64,000 nt of DNA from an uncultured Opitutia bacterium (GTDB lineage Bacteria > Verrucomicrobiota > Verrucomicrobiia > Opitutales > Opitutaceae), in NCBI GenBank assembly GCA_903877135.1, contig CAIRCN010000020.1:124001-188000 (forward strand), written 5' to 3'. Numbering within the stretch: the first letter of the stretch is position 1; the number at the start of each line of letters is the position of its first letter. The notes below the pieces were generated by a model. It did not search any database, was not told the DNA's origin, and saw only the letters and a list, made by a program, of their open reading frames with translations. The position numbers and the translations under genes were made by a program. This document shows positions 7,549 through 16,627 of the stretch, piece by piece.

Positions 7549-9759
7549 TCAGCGCCGCTTGCCCTCTTCCTCTTTGCTCATCACGACGTAGTAATCTTTG
7601 TAGGATTTGTCGTAATATTGGGCATAATAATAACCGGAAACGGCGAGATTGAGGCCGTTGAGCACGGCCCCGAAACAGGGAACATTCGAGTCAATCAGCT
7701 TCTTGGCACTGAACTGAGCCGCTTTGCGGCGAACTTTATTAAAGTAAATAGTGAAGATAGAACCGTCGACCAGCGGGAGCACAATCATGGCATCGCTCAC
7801 TGCCGCAAGCGGAGGCGTGTCGATAAATACCCGATCATAACGTTTGCGCAGTTCCGAGATCATGATCTCGAAATTCTTACTGTTGAGGATGTGGGTTGGG
7901 TTCTTGGCCCTTCCGCCAGCCGGGATGATATCAAGTCCGGGTTGGATGTTGCGCATTATGACGTCGTCCAGGGTCGCAGCGCCAGTGCATACATCGATCA
8001 GCCCTTTGAGGTTTTCGACCCGGAACGATTTGTGAATATTGGGTTTACGCAGATCACAATCAACGATCACGACCCGTTCGCCGTGCGCCGCAAAGGTGAG
8101 AGCCAGATTAGTCGTGATAAACGATTTACCTTCGCCGGGAACAGTGCTGGTCGTCAGAATGCACTTGGCGCTCTTGCTCTCGTCCTTGAGACGCAAGCTG
8201 GAGTGCAGGGTCAGGAAGGATTCGGCGACCTGCCGGTCGGTATTGGTGACGACGATCTGCGCCTTTTCAGCCTGCTCCATGCGTTTGATCTGCGGAATGA
8301 TGCCAATAAGCGGAACACCCACCACGCCTTCGATATCGAATGAGCTCTTCACCCGATCATCGACAAACGCGACGAGAAAGGCGAAGGCCACCCCAAGCGC
8401 GATACCGCCGACGAACCCGAGCCCAAGATTGAGCGTAATTTTTGGAAAGACGGGAGAGCCTGCGGGAGAAGCGTGGTCCAATACACGGGCATTTTGTGTT
8501 TCGAGTGTGCTCGTCATCGACGTTTCGCGCGTGCGGGCCACGATCGCCTGAAGAATTCCCTCGTTGATTCTCAAATCCCGCTGCATGTTGTCATATTCCA
8601 CAGCGTAGCGATCCAGGCCAAGCGACTCGCTCTCCTGCGTGGCCAACTGCGTCCTTGCCTCCTTGTCATTAAGAAGGGCGGTTTGGTATTCGGTCTCGAT
8701 GGTGGCGATCGCAGAATCGATGGCCTTCTTTAACTCGCGCTCCGTTTGCGCGAAGGAGTTGATCGCCTCGATCATCTTCGGGTGCTTCGGTTTGTAGCGC
8801 TCTTTCAACTGAGCGAGGGCGATCTTTTCGGCGGCAAGCTGCGACAGCAGGCTGCCGATGAGCGGTTGGCTGGCAATGAACGGCAGTTCCGTGAGGGCGG
8901 CCGTGCCCTCGCGTCGTTCTTTTACCTGATTCCAGCGGATTTCAGCATCCTTGAAACGGGTCGTCGTTTGGGTGACGTAGGAGTTGAGCGCCTTGAGCTT
9001 TTCAGTGACGATATCCTTCCGCTGATCCAAGGAGACCAGATTGTTCTTTTCGCGATATATTTGAAGATTGTTCGCAAGCTCATCCACTTTCTTGCGCTGT
9101 TGTTCAACGCGAACCTTGAGATCTTCCACCGCCTTCATCGATTCATCGATACGAACCCGGGCATTGTATGCAATATACTCATCGACAAACAGATTAGCAA
9201 CCTTCGCCGCAACGAACCGGTCGGGATGCTGAAACTGCACCCATATGATCAGCGATAGACGCTGCGGCACGATCTTGCGATTCCGAGCAACTATGGATCC
9301 TGCGCTCGCCGGGTCGCTCTTGCCATCTTTTTCATAGGGAGCGAGGAATTGGCGAAGGTCTTCTCCAGTGAGTCGATCGGTCACTTTCTGGATAATCGTG
9401 CCGCTCTCCAAAATCTTTACCTGTGTATTCAGATCCTCGGCCGAACGGATATCATTATCCATAACCGCCTGCACTTGCATAATCTTGGGGTCAGAACGAA
9501 AAATCTGAATCGTAGCGGCTGACTCGTAAATCTTTGTCTGGCTGAAGGTATAGACCAACGACGATGAAAAAACGACGAGGAAAACCACGACGATATACCA
9601 AATGCGCTCTCTGAAAATCAGTAGATAATCCTGAAAATTCCGTTGGGCCGATCCCGCTTCTCCATAGCCGATCGCTGAATAGCCGGCGTAGTCGCCGCCA
9701 TAATTATAATTGTAATTATAACCGCCACCATCTGATTTTTGTTTTGAAGCTGATTCCAT
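7549..9759 (-). CDS. Wzc-type polysaccharide co-polymerase / tyrosine autokinase
   Basis: A 736-residue inner-membrane protein that controls chain length and export of exopolysaccharide by cycles of tyrosine phosphorylation. It holds a Wzz-like chain-length domain with a first membrane span (IWYIVVVFLVVFSSSLVYTF, about residues 53-72), a long periplasmic coiled coil (about 200-400), a second span (about 445-470) and a cytosolic BY-kinase domain with Walker A STVPGEGKSF, Walker A' VIVDCDLRKP and Walker B RVFIDTPPL. The C-terminal tail has eight tyrosines in a short stretch, the expected autophosphorylation cluster. Unusually, the N terminus is also tyrosine-rich (Tyr 14, 16, 18, 20, 24, 27, 32). 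It lies downstream of the Wza gene in one operon. Confidence 0.94.
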   Translation of the reverse strand: MESASKQKSDGGGYNYNYNYGGDYAGYSAIGYGEAGSAQRNFQDYLLIFRERIWYIVVVFLVVFSSSLVYTFSQTKIYESAATIQIFRSDPKIMQVQAVMDNDIRSAEDLNTQVKILESGTIIQKVTDRLTGEDLRQFLAPYEKDGKSDPASAGSIVARNRKIVPQRLSLIIWVQFQHPDRFVAAKVANLFVDEYIAYNARVRIDESMKAVEDLKVRVEQQRKKVDELANNLQIYREKNNLVSLDQRKDIVTEKLKALNSYVTQTTTRFKDAEIRWNQVKERREGTAALTELPFIASQPLIGSLLSQLAAEKIALAQLKERYKPKHPKMIEAINSFAQTERELKKAIDSAIATIETEYQTALLNDKEARTQLATQESESLGLDRYAVEYDNMQRDLRINEGILQAIVARTRETSMTSTLETQNARVLDHASPAGSPVFPKITLNLGLGFVGGIALGVAFAFLVAFVDDRVKSSFDIEGVVGVPLIGIIPQIKRMEQAEKAQIVVTNTDRQVAESFLTLHSSLRLKDESKSAKCILTTSTVPGEGKSFITTNLALTFAAHGERVVIVDCDLRKPNIHKSFRVENLKGLIDVCTGAATLDDVIMRNIQPGLDIIPAGGRAKNPTHILNSKNFEIMISELRKRYDRVFIDTPPLAAVSDAMIVLPLVDGSIFTIYFNKVRRKAAQFSAKKLIDSNVPCFGAVLNGLNLAVSGYYYAQYYDKSYKDYYVVMSKEEEGKRR

Positions 9760-9774
9760 GGATCAATCAAAGGA

Positions 9775-10371
9775 TTAGAGAATCCGCTCTGGAACATAGA
9801 TGACATCGTCCCTGAGAATAACCCACGTTTCGTTCGTGGTCCCTTGAATGATGCTATCTGCGTTGATGACATAGGTCTCCGTTTTACCTTCTGCGGTAGT
9901 GCGGGTCAGCTTCACATGCTTGCGGTCGGCTAAACGGTTAAATGAACCCGCACGGGAAATGGCATCCAACAAGGTCAGCCCTTCTTCCTGTGGAAAATAC
10001 ACTACGCCTGGGGCGCCAACCGCCCCCAGCACGTTGATGCTGCGCTTGGCATATTCGACGACAATAATGTTGATCTGCGGATTCACCAGGAAGTCGCGGC
10101 GGTAAAGATCCTGAATCTGATCTTGGGCCTGCCTGATGGTCTTGTTTCTCAAATCGACTGAACCAATCAAAGGCAGCGTCACAGTGTATTCCTGGGAAAT
10201 CCTCACGTCGCGCGACAAGTCCTCCTCTTGGAAAATCTGGATTTTTATCATGTCCAATGGTTGGAGGACATAGTCCGCCTTTTGTGTTGGCGGCTGAGCG
10301 GTTTCAGCAAGCAGCCCGCACCCGCCCAAGCTCAAGAGGAGGCCGGCAAATCTGATCGAACGAAAAATCAT
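9775..10371 (-). CDS. Wza-type polysaccharide export lipoprotein
   Basis: The outer-membrane translocon component that carries exopolysaccharide out of the cell. The ATG at 10371 is chosen since it gives a lipoprotein signal MIFRSIRFAGLLLSLGGC with Cys18 as the lipidated residue; the frame extends further upstream without signal character. It contains the Poly_export motif (YVLQPLDMIKIQIFQEEDLS...ISQEYTVTLPLIG) and one SLBB-like domain (INVLGAVGAPGVVYFPQEEGLTLLDAISRAGSF). At ~198 residues it is shorter than E. coli Wza, as is common for this minimal form. It sits 15 bases upstream of the Wzc-type gene. Confidence 0.92.
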   Translation of the reverse strand: MIFRSIRFAGLLLSLGGCGLLAETAQPPTQKADYVLQPLDMIKIQIFQEEDLSRDVRISQEYTVTLPLIGSVDLRNKTIRQAQDQIQDLYRRDFLVNPQINIIVVEYAKRSINVLGAVGAPGVVYFPQEEGLTLLDAISRAGSFNRLADRKHVKLTRTTAEGKTETYVINADSIIQGTTNETWVILRDDVIYVPERIL

Positions 10372-10446
10372 GGTGGACAAAAAAAGCGGAAGAAGACCAA
10401 ACCGATCTTCTTCCGCAATCAAGAAATCTAGCTAGAGCAGCGATAA

Positions 10447-11565
10447 TCAGTAACGGAAATTGGCCGTAAGGCTGAAAACGTCTCCCGTAAAGGCCGCGCC
10501 AGTCAATGGCGAGGCGTTGTTCCGATGAATATAGGCAGCACTGATTCCGACATGGATGTTCACTGTGTAAGTCGCGCCGATTTGTCCCTCGATGTAGTGG
10601 TCTGTCCGAGTCGGATAGGTGATCGTGCGATGGCTGACGTTCAAATTAACGCTCCATTCCTCCGATACGTTTGTTTGAACACCGGCAGTAAACGTGAGGC
10701 TCTTTTGCTGCTGACCCTGTCCTGTTGTACCGAAATCGTTGTTCACCCCAAAATTTGCACTGGTCTTGGGCGAATAGGCATAGTTGAAATTCGATGTTAC
10801 ACCCAGCTGGTTTTCACTGCCGCCACCATTTGGTATGCTTCTCTGATTGAGACCGATGTTAAACTGACCGTTAAGCTTGGGCGTAAATTGGCCACGAGCA
10901 CCGACATTGTAGAAATAGTCATGCGAATCCTGACCGAGCGAGACTGTGGTGCTTCGGACGCGGTAACCCAGGCTCAGATCAACTTTCGGCGTCGCTTCGT
11001 AGTAATAATTGAACGGAACGGTTATGACATCGGAGTTCGAATATCCAGCACGACGGTAGGTCGTGCGGACATAGTCCGCGCCACCACCAACGCTGGATTT
11101 TTCGGTTACACCGAGCTCGGCGTTGCCGCCAACACTCAAGGTGTTATTGCGACTCAGAAAGTCGTGGTTAATGGTATCGGTTTGATTGGTATTGGACTCC
11201 ACGTAACTGCTGTTAAAACCGAGCTTCAATTTGCCATCATCATAATTGGTAACGAAGCGAACCGTGGCCAGCTGGCTATTCAAGCCGCTGTGGCTGGTAA
11301 AATTGCTAAAACTGTCCACTACGCTAAAAAGCCCGTTCGCCGCCGTGCGCGCCCCAAACTTGAGTTCCGCTCCGACATCAAGGTTAGCAATTGTATCACT
11401 CGTCGCCGTGTTTGACATGTAGACGTTGGAATCCGAGCGGATACCAGCGGTTCCCGTGAGAAACACTTCGGCGTTTTCACTGATGGCGAGGAAAGGGGCG
11501 GCATGAAGCGCTGTGGTAAATAACGCTGTTACAGCCAGCGAACGGGTGATTATTTTCATTTTCAT
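10447..11565 (-). CDS. Outer-membrane beta-barrel protein of the exopolysaccharide cluster
   Basis: A 372-residue protein with signal peptide (cleavage near LHA-AP, residue ~22) followed by alternating hydrophobic/polar strands ending in an aromatic residue (FSLTANFRY), the C-terminal signature of an outer-membrane barrel. The composition (many Gly, Asn, Thr, Tyr) and the position upstream of the Wza and Wzc-type genes match the putative beta-barrel porin 2 (BBP2-like) proteins found in exopolysaccharide clusters. It is the first gene of the three-gene operon and probably aids export or anchoring of the polymer; this role is inferred from context. Confidence 0.82.
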   Translation of the reverse strand: MKMKIITRSLAVTALFTTALHAAPFLAISENAEVFLTGTAGIRSDSNVYMSNTATSDTIANLDVGAELKFGARTAANGLFSVVDSFSNFTSHSGLNSQLATVRFVTNYDDGKLKLGFNSSYVESNTNQTDTINHDFLSRNNTLSVGGNAELGVTEKSSVGGGADYVRTTYRRAGYSNSDVITVPFNYYYEATPKVDLSLGYRVRSTTVSLGQDSHDYFYNVGARGQFTPKLNGQFNIGLNQRSIPNGGGSENQLGVTSNFNYAYSPKTSANFGVNNDFGTTGQGQQQKSLTFTAGVQTNVSEEWSVNLNVSHRTITYPTRTDHYIEGQIGATYTVNIHVGISAAYIHRNNASPLTGAAFTGDVFSLTANFRY

Positions 11566-11813
11566 TCTAATGGTCTGTCTGAAGCTGTTCTCTCAAGTTA
11601 TGCCTGCATGGGCATCGTAATTGACAATCTTTTTTCGTCTCGAGCAGAAATGATCCAAGGTGTTTAAGTTTCGGTTAAGAACTGGTTGGTGTAGCGAATA
11701 GAGCCACAAAGCGGTCACGATGCCTTGAGCGAATCAATGCGAGAAAGATGCAACAGGCTACCCGACGCAAGATATTATTTACTCTGTTTTGACCGTTGTT
11801 TTCGAGGGAAAAA
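11566..11813. promoter_or_regulatory. Divergent control region of the exopolysaccharide module
   Basis: A 248-base AT-richer stretch separates the beta-barrel gene and the divergent TPR pseudogene. It must hold the promoter of the export operon. TTGACA occurs at 11621-11626 on the plus strand, but I find no convincing -10 at the right spacing, so no promoter is assigned precisely. A GAGGG ribosome site at 11804-11808 precedes the pseudogene ATG at 11814. Confidence 0.4.
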
Positions 11814-13501
11814 ATGAATTCAGTTGTCGTTGATCACATGAATGATACCTCCGAACATAAGGTGCCGGTATCAGGCAGTGCGCCAGACCTCTCCGGTTGG
11901 ATAAAGCTCCTGCCCGCGGCAGTCTGCCAATCAGGCGGAATCAAGACCGTGAAAGTATTCTGGGGAAAACTCTGTTTGCTGATCCTGCTGTTAGTGGTGG
12001 CGTCATATCTTTTTTTCGTCTCCGGCCTCTATTTTTACGCCAAATATGCGCGCGGAATCCTTCAGACCAGCTATACGGACCTGCTGCTTCCCACTCACTG
12101 GGAACACTACCGGGCTGTTCAGGGCGAACACTACATTTCGTTTGCCGAACAGCAAATACGCGAAGGCAAAATCCTCGAGGCTTTTCACAACCTCCGTGTC
12201 GGGGTCGCCAAATCGCCAGAAAACGTGCAGGGGCGTCTGCTCCTCGCCCGGTTTTGGGCCTCGGCCAACCGCTTCGACTAAGCCCAGCAAACCCTGCTCG
12301 CTGGTCTGCCCATCCTTAACTCCCAACCCGCCGACCTCCAGGCGTTCTTTGGGTTCCTGCTCCAACAGCAACTGGACGACCTAACCCTGAAAATCGCCCG
12401 AGATCTGCTAGCCCGGCATCCGGTCCGCTCGGAACGCACCGGCATCATCGCGCTTGCCGCCGCCTAAGCCTGCTATTTTCGCGGCAATTACGATCAAGCC
12501 GAGGACTTTCTCCTCTCCCATGGGGTGGACCAATCTTACGATGGCCGGCTGCTTCGCGCGCAAATCGACTGGGAGCGCGGCTACCGGGAGCTGGCGCTGT
12601 TTCGCCTCACCGCGCTCGCCAGCTAGTTTCCCCGGAATGAAAGCGCTTCCGTGCAATTGGGCAGCTGGCTTCGCGAACTCGGCCGCAATGACGAGTTCCG
12701 GCGTCTCTCATTGATGCGGCAGATTGCCAATCCACAAAGCCCTACCTCGCGCATCGACCTGCTTTACGCTCTGCGCAACGATGGCGAGACGGAGAAAATT
12801 TCCCGGGAAACCGCGTCGCTACTCCACGAATTCGCCCACGACCAACCCTTCCTTGTGGCCCTCGCCGATTTCGCCACCAACATCGGCGATGCCGCGCTGG
12901 TCCGCCAAGTTTACGACCACTGCAAAATACTCCGCCTGCCTTGGAAGCGCCGGCCTTTCTCACCGTCGAAGCCTTGGTCGTGCAGCGAGATTATAGCGGT
13001 GCGCTTGAACTGACGCGCGAGCTGCTGAAAGTGCATCCCGACTGGGCCAAGCACTACTACGCCCTCTTCAACAGGCTCCAGGCCGTGGCTAACCACGGCC
13101 TCGGCGATTCCGCGTCGGCCCAACTCTAACTCACCAATTTCCTCGGCCAGGCCGACCTGAGGGCAGACAACCTCCTGGCCGTTGCCCAGCGGTTTGCTGA
13201 CGTGGGTCCCAGCGCGCAGGCGCGGCAGGTGCTGGCCCAAGCGGTCGTCGCCGATCCGCTCAATCAAGCCGCACTCACCGGCCTGATCCGGTTGGCTCTC
13301 GAACAAAACAACCTCGCTCCTCTGCCCGACAACCTTCGCCGGCTGGTCGCCATGCGCAAACCCTCCGCCGACATCCTGCGCTCTGCCTACCGAAAGCTCG
13401 CCAGCGACCAGCTGCTTTTTTCGCCATCCCGCGACGAGACGCTACGACTCCTTCAAAACGCCTTGGCCGCTTCGGCCACCGCTGCGCGCGCAAATAGTTA
13501 G
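11814..13501 (+). pseudogene. Broken TPR membrane protein gene next to the exopolysaccharide operon
   Basis: The frame starts at ATG 11814 after a good GAGGG site and encodes an N-terminal membrane segment (LCLLILLLVVASYLFFVSGLYF) and then TPR-like helices (EQQIREGKILEAFHNLRVGV). It is interrupted by in-frame stops at 12279-12281 (TAA), 12465-12467 (TAA), 12624-12626 (TAG) and 13127-13129 (TAA), and by a -1 frameshift near 12935, after which the downstream frame (EAPAFLTVEALVVQRDYSGALEL) runs to 13501. On both sides of each stop the TPR-like sequence continues without loss. Each stop is one C-to-T change from a Gln codon. Intact, it would be a ~560-residue TPR protein, a type often seen in exopolysaccharide clusters. 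A sequencing or assembly fault would not readily explain four separate stops. Confidence 0.85.
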
Positions 13502-14586
13502 CCGACTTCCGCCAGCCCGGCCAGCAGCCGCTCGTTCTGCGCCCGGGACCCCACCGTGATCCGCAACCACTCGGGCATGCCGTAACTCTGCATCGGCCGC
13601 ACGATCACACCGCGCCGCTGCAACGCATCAAACACCCGCGCCCCGTCCCCCACCCCCACGAGGATGAAATTCGCCACGCTAGGCACGCACTCCAGTCCCA
13701 GCCGCCGAAATCCTTGCTCAAGCTGCGCCAGCCCCAGCCGGTTCTCCCACACGCACCTCTCGGTGAACGCCCGGTCGTCAAGCGCCGCCAGAGCCGCTGC
13801 CTGCGCGATGGCATTGACGTTGAATGGCTGCCTCACGCGGTTCAGCAGCGTCGCGATCTCCGCCGCCGCGTAGCCGTAGCCGATCCGCAGCGCGGCCAGC
13901 CCGTAGATTTTCGAAAACGTCCGCAAGCAAATCACCTTTCGCCCCTCCCGCACTAGCGGCCGCAGATCGGGCGCGTTCTCCACGTATTCGGCATATGCCT
14001 CGTCGAAAACCGCCACCACATGCTCCGGCAGCGCCCGCGCAAACGCCAGCAGCTCCGCCTCCGTGTTGGCCGTGCCCGTCGGGTTGTTCGGGCTGCAGAC
14101 GAAAACTAGCTTGGTGCGTGGGGTGACGGCCGCCGCGATCCGCCCGAGATCGTGCCGGTGATTCACCAGCGGCACCTCGACCGCCTTCGCGCCAAACAGC
14201 AGCGTCACCAGTTTGTAGACCACGAATGCCGGCGCGCCCATCACTACCTCGTCGCCCGGCCGCAGCAGCACGTGCCCCAACAGTTCAATGATCTCGTTCG
14301 ATCCGTTGCCTATGATAAACTGGGCCGGATCCATCCCGCGCGCCGCCGCGAGCTTCTGCCGCAGTTCGAAGCACCCGCCATCTGGATAGAGCTCGCCATG
14401 TTCCAGCGCCCGCTTTGCCGCTGCCACCGCCAGCGGCGACGGTCCGAACGGATTCTCGTTCGACGCCAGCTTGATGATGCCCGCCGGATCAAGCCCGAGC
14501 TCGCGCGCGACATATTCAATCGGTTTTCCCGGCTCGTAAACCGGCTGTGTCCGCACCGCAGGATTGACCAACGCCTCAAACTTCAT
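13498..14586 (-). CDS. hisC: Histidinol-phosphate aminotransferase
   Basis: A 362-residue class I/II PLP aminotransferase that converts imidazole acetol-phosphate and glutamate to histidinol-phosphate. Family marks include KLASNENPFGPSP near the N terminus, IIGNGSNEIIE, CSPNNPTGT, FDEAYAEY and the PLP lysine in RTFSKIYGLAALRIGYG. The other his genes are not in the window, so a role with aromatic amino acids is also possible; the name follows overall similarity. Its stop overlaps the end of the TPR pseudogene, and a HAD phosphatase lies 57 bases upstream on the same strand. Confidence 0.9.
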   Translation of the reverse strand: MKFEALVNPAVRTQPVYEPGKPIEYVARELGLDPAGIIKLASNENPFGPSPLAVAAAKRALEHGELYPDGGCFELRQKLAAARGMDPAQFIIGNGSNEIIELLGHVLLRPGDEVVMGAPAFVVYKLVTLLFGAKAVEVPLVNHRHDLGRIAAAVTPRTKLVFVCSPNNPTGTANTEAELLAFARALPEHVVAVFDEAYAEYVENAPDLRPLVREGRKVICLRTFSKIYGLAALRIGYGYAAAEIATLLNRVRQPFNVNAIAQAAALAALDDRAFTERCVWENRLGLAQLEQGFRRLGLECVPSVANFILVGVGDGARVFDALQRRGVIVRPMQSYGMPEWLRITVGSRAQNERLLAGLAEVG

Positions 14587-14643
14587 CCCGCCAACAGAAC
14601 AGAAATTTGCTATCGCGCAAAACTCTTTCCCATCCTCGTGTGC

Positions 14644-15234
14644 CTATTTCCGGCTCGGCACGCGCACCACCTGCATCCCCGCTGCCAGCGCGGCCTTGAT
14701 CCCCGGCTCCGCATCCTCGAACACCAAGCACCGCGTCGGCTCGACGCCCAGCAGCTTCGCCGCCAGCAGAAACATGTCTGGCGCCGGCTTGCCGTGCACC
14801 ACGTCGTCCGCCGTCACCACCGCCTTGAACAGCGGCGCCAGCCCCGTCAGCTCGAGCGAGCGCCGCACAATGTCGCGCGGCCCGCCCGACGCCACCGCCA
14901 GCGGATGCGTCGCCGCCGCGCGCCGCGCAAACGCCACCACCGGTTCGATCAGCCGCGCGTCGGCCTGCAATTCCCGAAACAACGCCTCCTTCTCGTGAAA
15001 CAGCCGGTCCGCGTCGAGCTTCAGCCCGTAGTGCGCCCCCATCAGCTCGCCCACCCGCCGCGTAGGCACACCGCCCAGCGAGTAAAACAGATTCTCGTCG
15101 AGCGGCACCTGTAGCCCCGCCCGCCGCATCGCCTCGTCCCACGCCCGGAAGTGCAGTGGCATCGTGTCGATAAGCGTGCCATCGAGGTCAAAAATGTAGC
15201 CAACGAAGTCGCCGTCCGGAATGTCGAGTTTCAT
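14644..15234 (-). CDS. HAD-family phosphatase / phosphoglucomutase-like
   Basis: A ~196-residue HAD hydrolase starting at the ATG at 15234 (MKLDIPDGDFVGYIFDLDGT); an in-frame start at 15252 would add six residues. It shows motif I DLDGTLIDTMPLHF, motif II VASGG, the motif III lysine region HGKPAPDMF, and motif IV VFEDAEPGIKAALAAGM. This arrangement is that of subfamily IA enzymes such as beta-phosphoglucomutase or sugar-phosphatases (GPH-like). The substrate cannot be told. It may be cotranscribed with hisC, and could supply a histidinol-phosphatase-like activity, but that is only a guess from position. Confidence 0.88.
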   Translation of the reverse strand: MKLDIPDGDFVGYIFDLDGTLIDTMPLHFRAWDEAMRRAGLQVPLDENLFYSLGGVPTRRVGELMGAHYGLKLDADRLFHEKEALFRELQADARLIEPVVAFARRAAATHPLAVASGGPRDIVRRSLELTGLAPLFKAVVTADDVVHGKPAPDMFLLAAKLLGVEPTRCLVFEDAEPGIKAALAAGMQVVRVPSRK

Positions 15235-15369
15235 GCGAACGGCCACGCTCACACGCGTCCCTCAACTTTCAATCTTCATTTGAAAACCCTGTGGCAGCGC
15301 GCTCCCCGCCCGGGAACAGACTGCGCCATGTGCACCGCCAGATCCCACACTTCTCAGCGTTCGGCACCT

Positions 15370-15819
15370 TCAATTGATGTCTCCGAAATAGCGTTTAGTG
15401 GGCGAAAAAAACTCACTTCCCAGCGCCCGTGGATAGACGCGGATTCGCCCAAAATCGGCAATCGGCACCCAATCCACGCTGACTTGGCCGTCATCGATGT
15501 TTGAACCATTGCCCGGCACGGCGCCTGGAACAAGGCGACACGAGAAGTAAAACTCGACCTGATGCACATCGGGCTCTGTGTCGGCGAATTCGTGATTACT
15601 CCCGATATATTCGCGCACCAGCACTAGATCATCGACTATGACGCTCGCAGCGATCTCTTCGTGGCACTCGCGCTGAAGAGTCGATTCCATCGTTTCAAAT
15701 TTATCCTGCCCGCCCCCCGGGAAAATGGTGTAATCGCCCGATGAATCTTTCTCGCGGATCAGGAGCACTGAGTCGCCCCTGCGGATGATGGCCTTAACCG
15801 AATTACGAATAGGCTTCAT
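15370..15819 (-). CDS. NUDIX hydrolase
   Basis: A 149-residue NUDIX domain protein. The Nudix box is complete: GGGQDKFETMESTLQRECHEEI matches G-x5-E-x7-R-E-x2-E-E. It starts with MKPIRNSVKAIIRRGDSVLLIREKD, a normal first strand pair. The substrate is unknown; family members remove nucleoside diphosphate-linked groups. It lies 25 bases downstream of the TauE-type gene on the same strand and might be the tail of the arsenic operon transcript, although no functional link is evident. Confidence 0.88.
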   Translation of the reverse strand: MKPIRNSVKAIIRRGDSVLLIREKDSSGDYTIFPGGGQDKFETMESTLQRECHEEIAASVIVDDLVLVREYIGSNHEFADTEPDVHQVEFYFSCRLVPGAVPGNGSNIDDGQVSVDWVPIADFGRIRVYPRALGSEFFSPTKRYFGDIN

Positions 15820-15844
15820 GATTTTCCCCAGAGTCTCGCGCCCC

Positions 15845-16573
15845 TCACACGATCACCATCTTCACCGCCGCCACCGCCAGCACGAGCGCCAGCGCCGGGC
15901 GCAACTGCGCCGGCTTCGCGATGCCGCTGCCCCACCGCGCGCCGACCCATCCGGCAGCCACCACCGCGACCGCCAGCCACGGCCACGCCGCCGGCAGTTT
16001 GTGCAGCGACGCCGACGCCCCCGCCAGCCCCGCCGCCGAGTTCACGAAAATAAACGGCGCCGACACCGCTGCCGCGGTCTTGGTGTCGGACCACCGGCAC
16101 AGCAGCAGCAGCGGCGTCAGAAAAATCCCACCGCCCACCCCGATGAGCCCGGACAACAGTCCGATGACCGCGCCCGCCACGATCACGCCGACGACAGGCG
16201 GCCGGCGCAGTTCACCGCCTGCCGCCGCCGGCAGCACGAACCGCACCGCCGCAAACGCCAGCGCCGCCGCCAGCAGCCAGCGGAAATACTCCGCCGGCAA
16301 AGCCACCCGCCCCCCGAGAAACGCGCACGGCACCGCCACCGCCGCGAACGGCCAGAACAGCCGCCACGCAAAATGCCCTGCGCGAAAAAACATCACCGTG
16401 CCCACCAGCGACACCGCCAGGTTGAGCGTCAGCGCCGTCGGCTTCATCACCGCCGGGGCAACGCCCGCCAGCGCCATCACCGCCAGATAGCCAGAAGCGC
16501 CACCGTGCCCGACCGACGCGTAGAGCACCGCGATCAGCGCCAGTGGCAGCAGGAGAAGGAGCCAGTCGTTCAT
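15845..16573 (-). CDS. TauE/SafE family anion permease
   Basis: A 242-residue membrane protein with about eight hydrophobic segments arranged as two similar halves; each half carries the family's Gly-rich motif (YASVGHGGASGYLAVMALAGV at the N terminus, GLLSGLIGVGGGIFLTPLLLL near residue 140). The family exports sulfite, sulfoacetate or related anions. It is 54 bases downstream of acr3 on the same strand, so it probably belongs to the arsenic operon; whether it moves an arsenic compound, sulfite or something else is unknown. Confidence 0.85.
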   Translation of the reverse strand: MNDWLLLLLPLALIAVLYASVGHGGASGYLAVMALAGVAPAVMKPTALTLNLAVSLVGTVMFFRAGHFAWRLFWPFAAVAVPCAFLGGRVALPAEYFRWLLAAALAFAAVRFVLPAAAGGELRRPPVVGVIVAGAVIGLLSGLIGVGGGIFLTPLLLLCRWSDTKTAAAVSAPFIFVNSAAGLAGASASLHKLPAAWPWLAVAVVAAGWVGARWGSGIAKPAQLRPALALVLAVAAVKMVIV

Positions 16574-16627
16574 GTGGACGCGACTTCAACAGCGCTCCCC
16601 CGCGCATGGCCAGCCCCGACTCTGTCC

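Noticed and set aside
11621-11653. TTGACA -35-like box in the exopolysaccharide control region
   Set aside because: No acceptable -10 at 16-18 bases downstream, so it is not listed as a promoter.
14152-15114. A 320-codon plus-strand frame across hisC and the HAD gene
   Set aside because: Arg/His/Pro-rich translation without domain, opposite two recognised genes.
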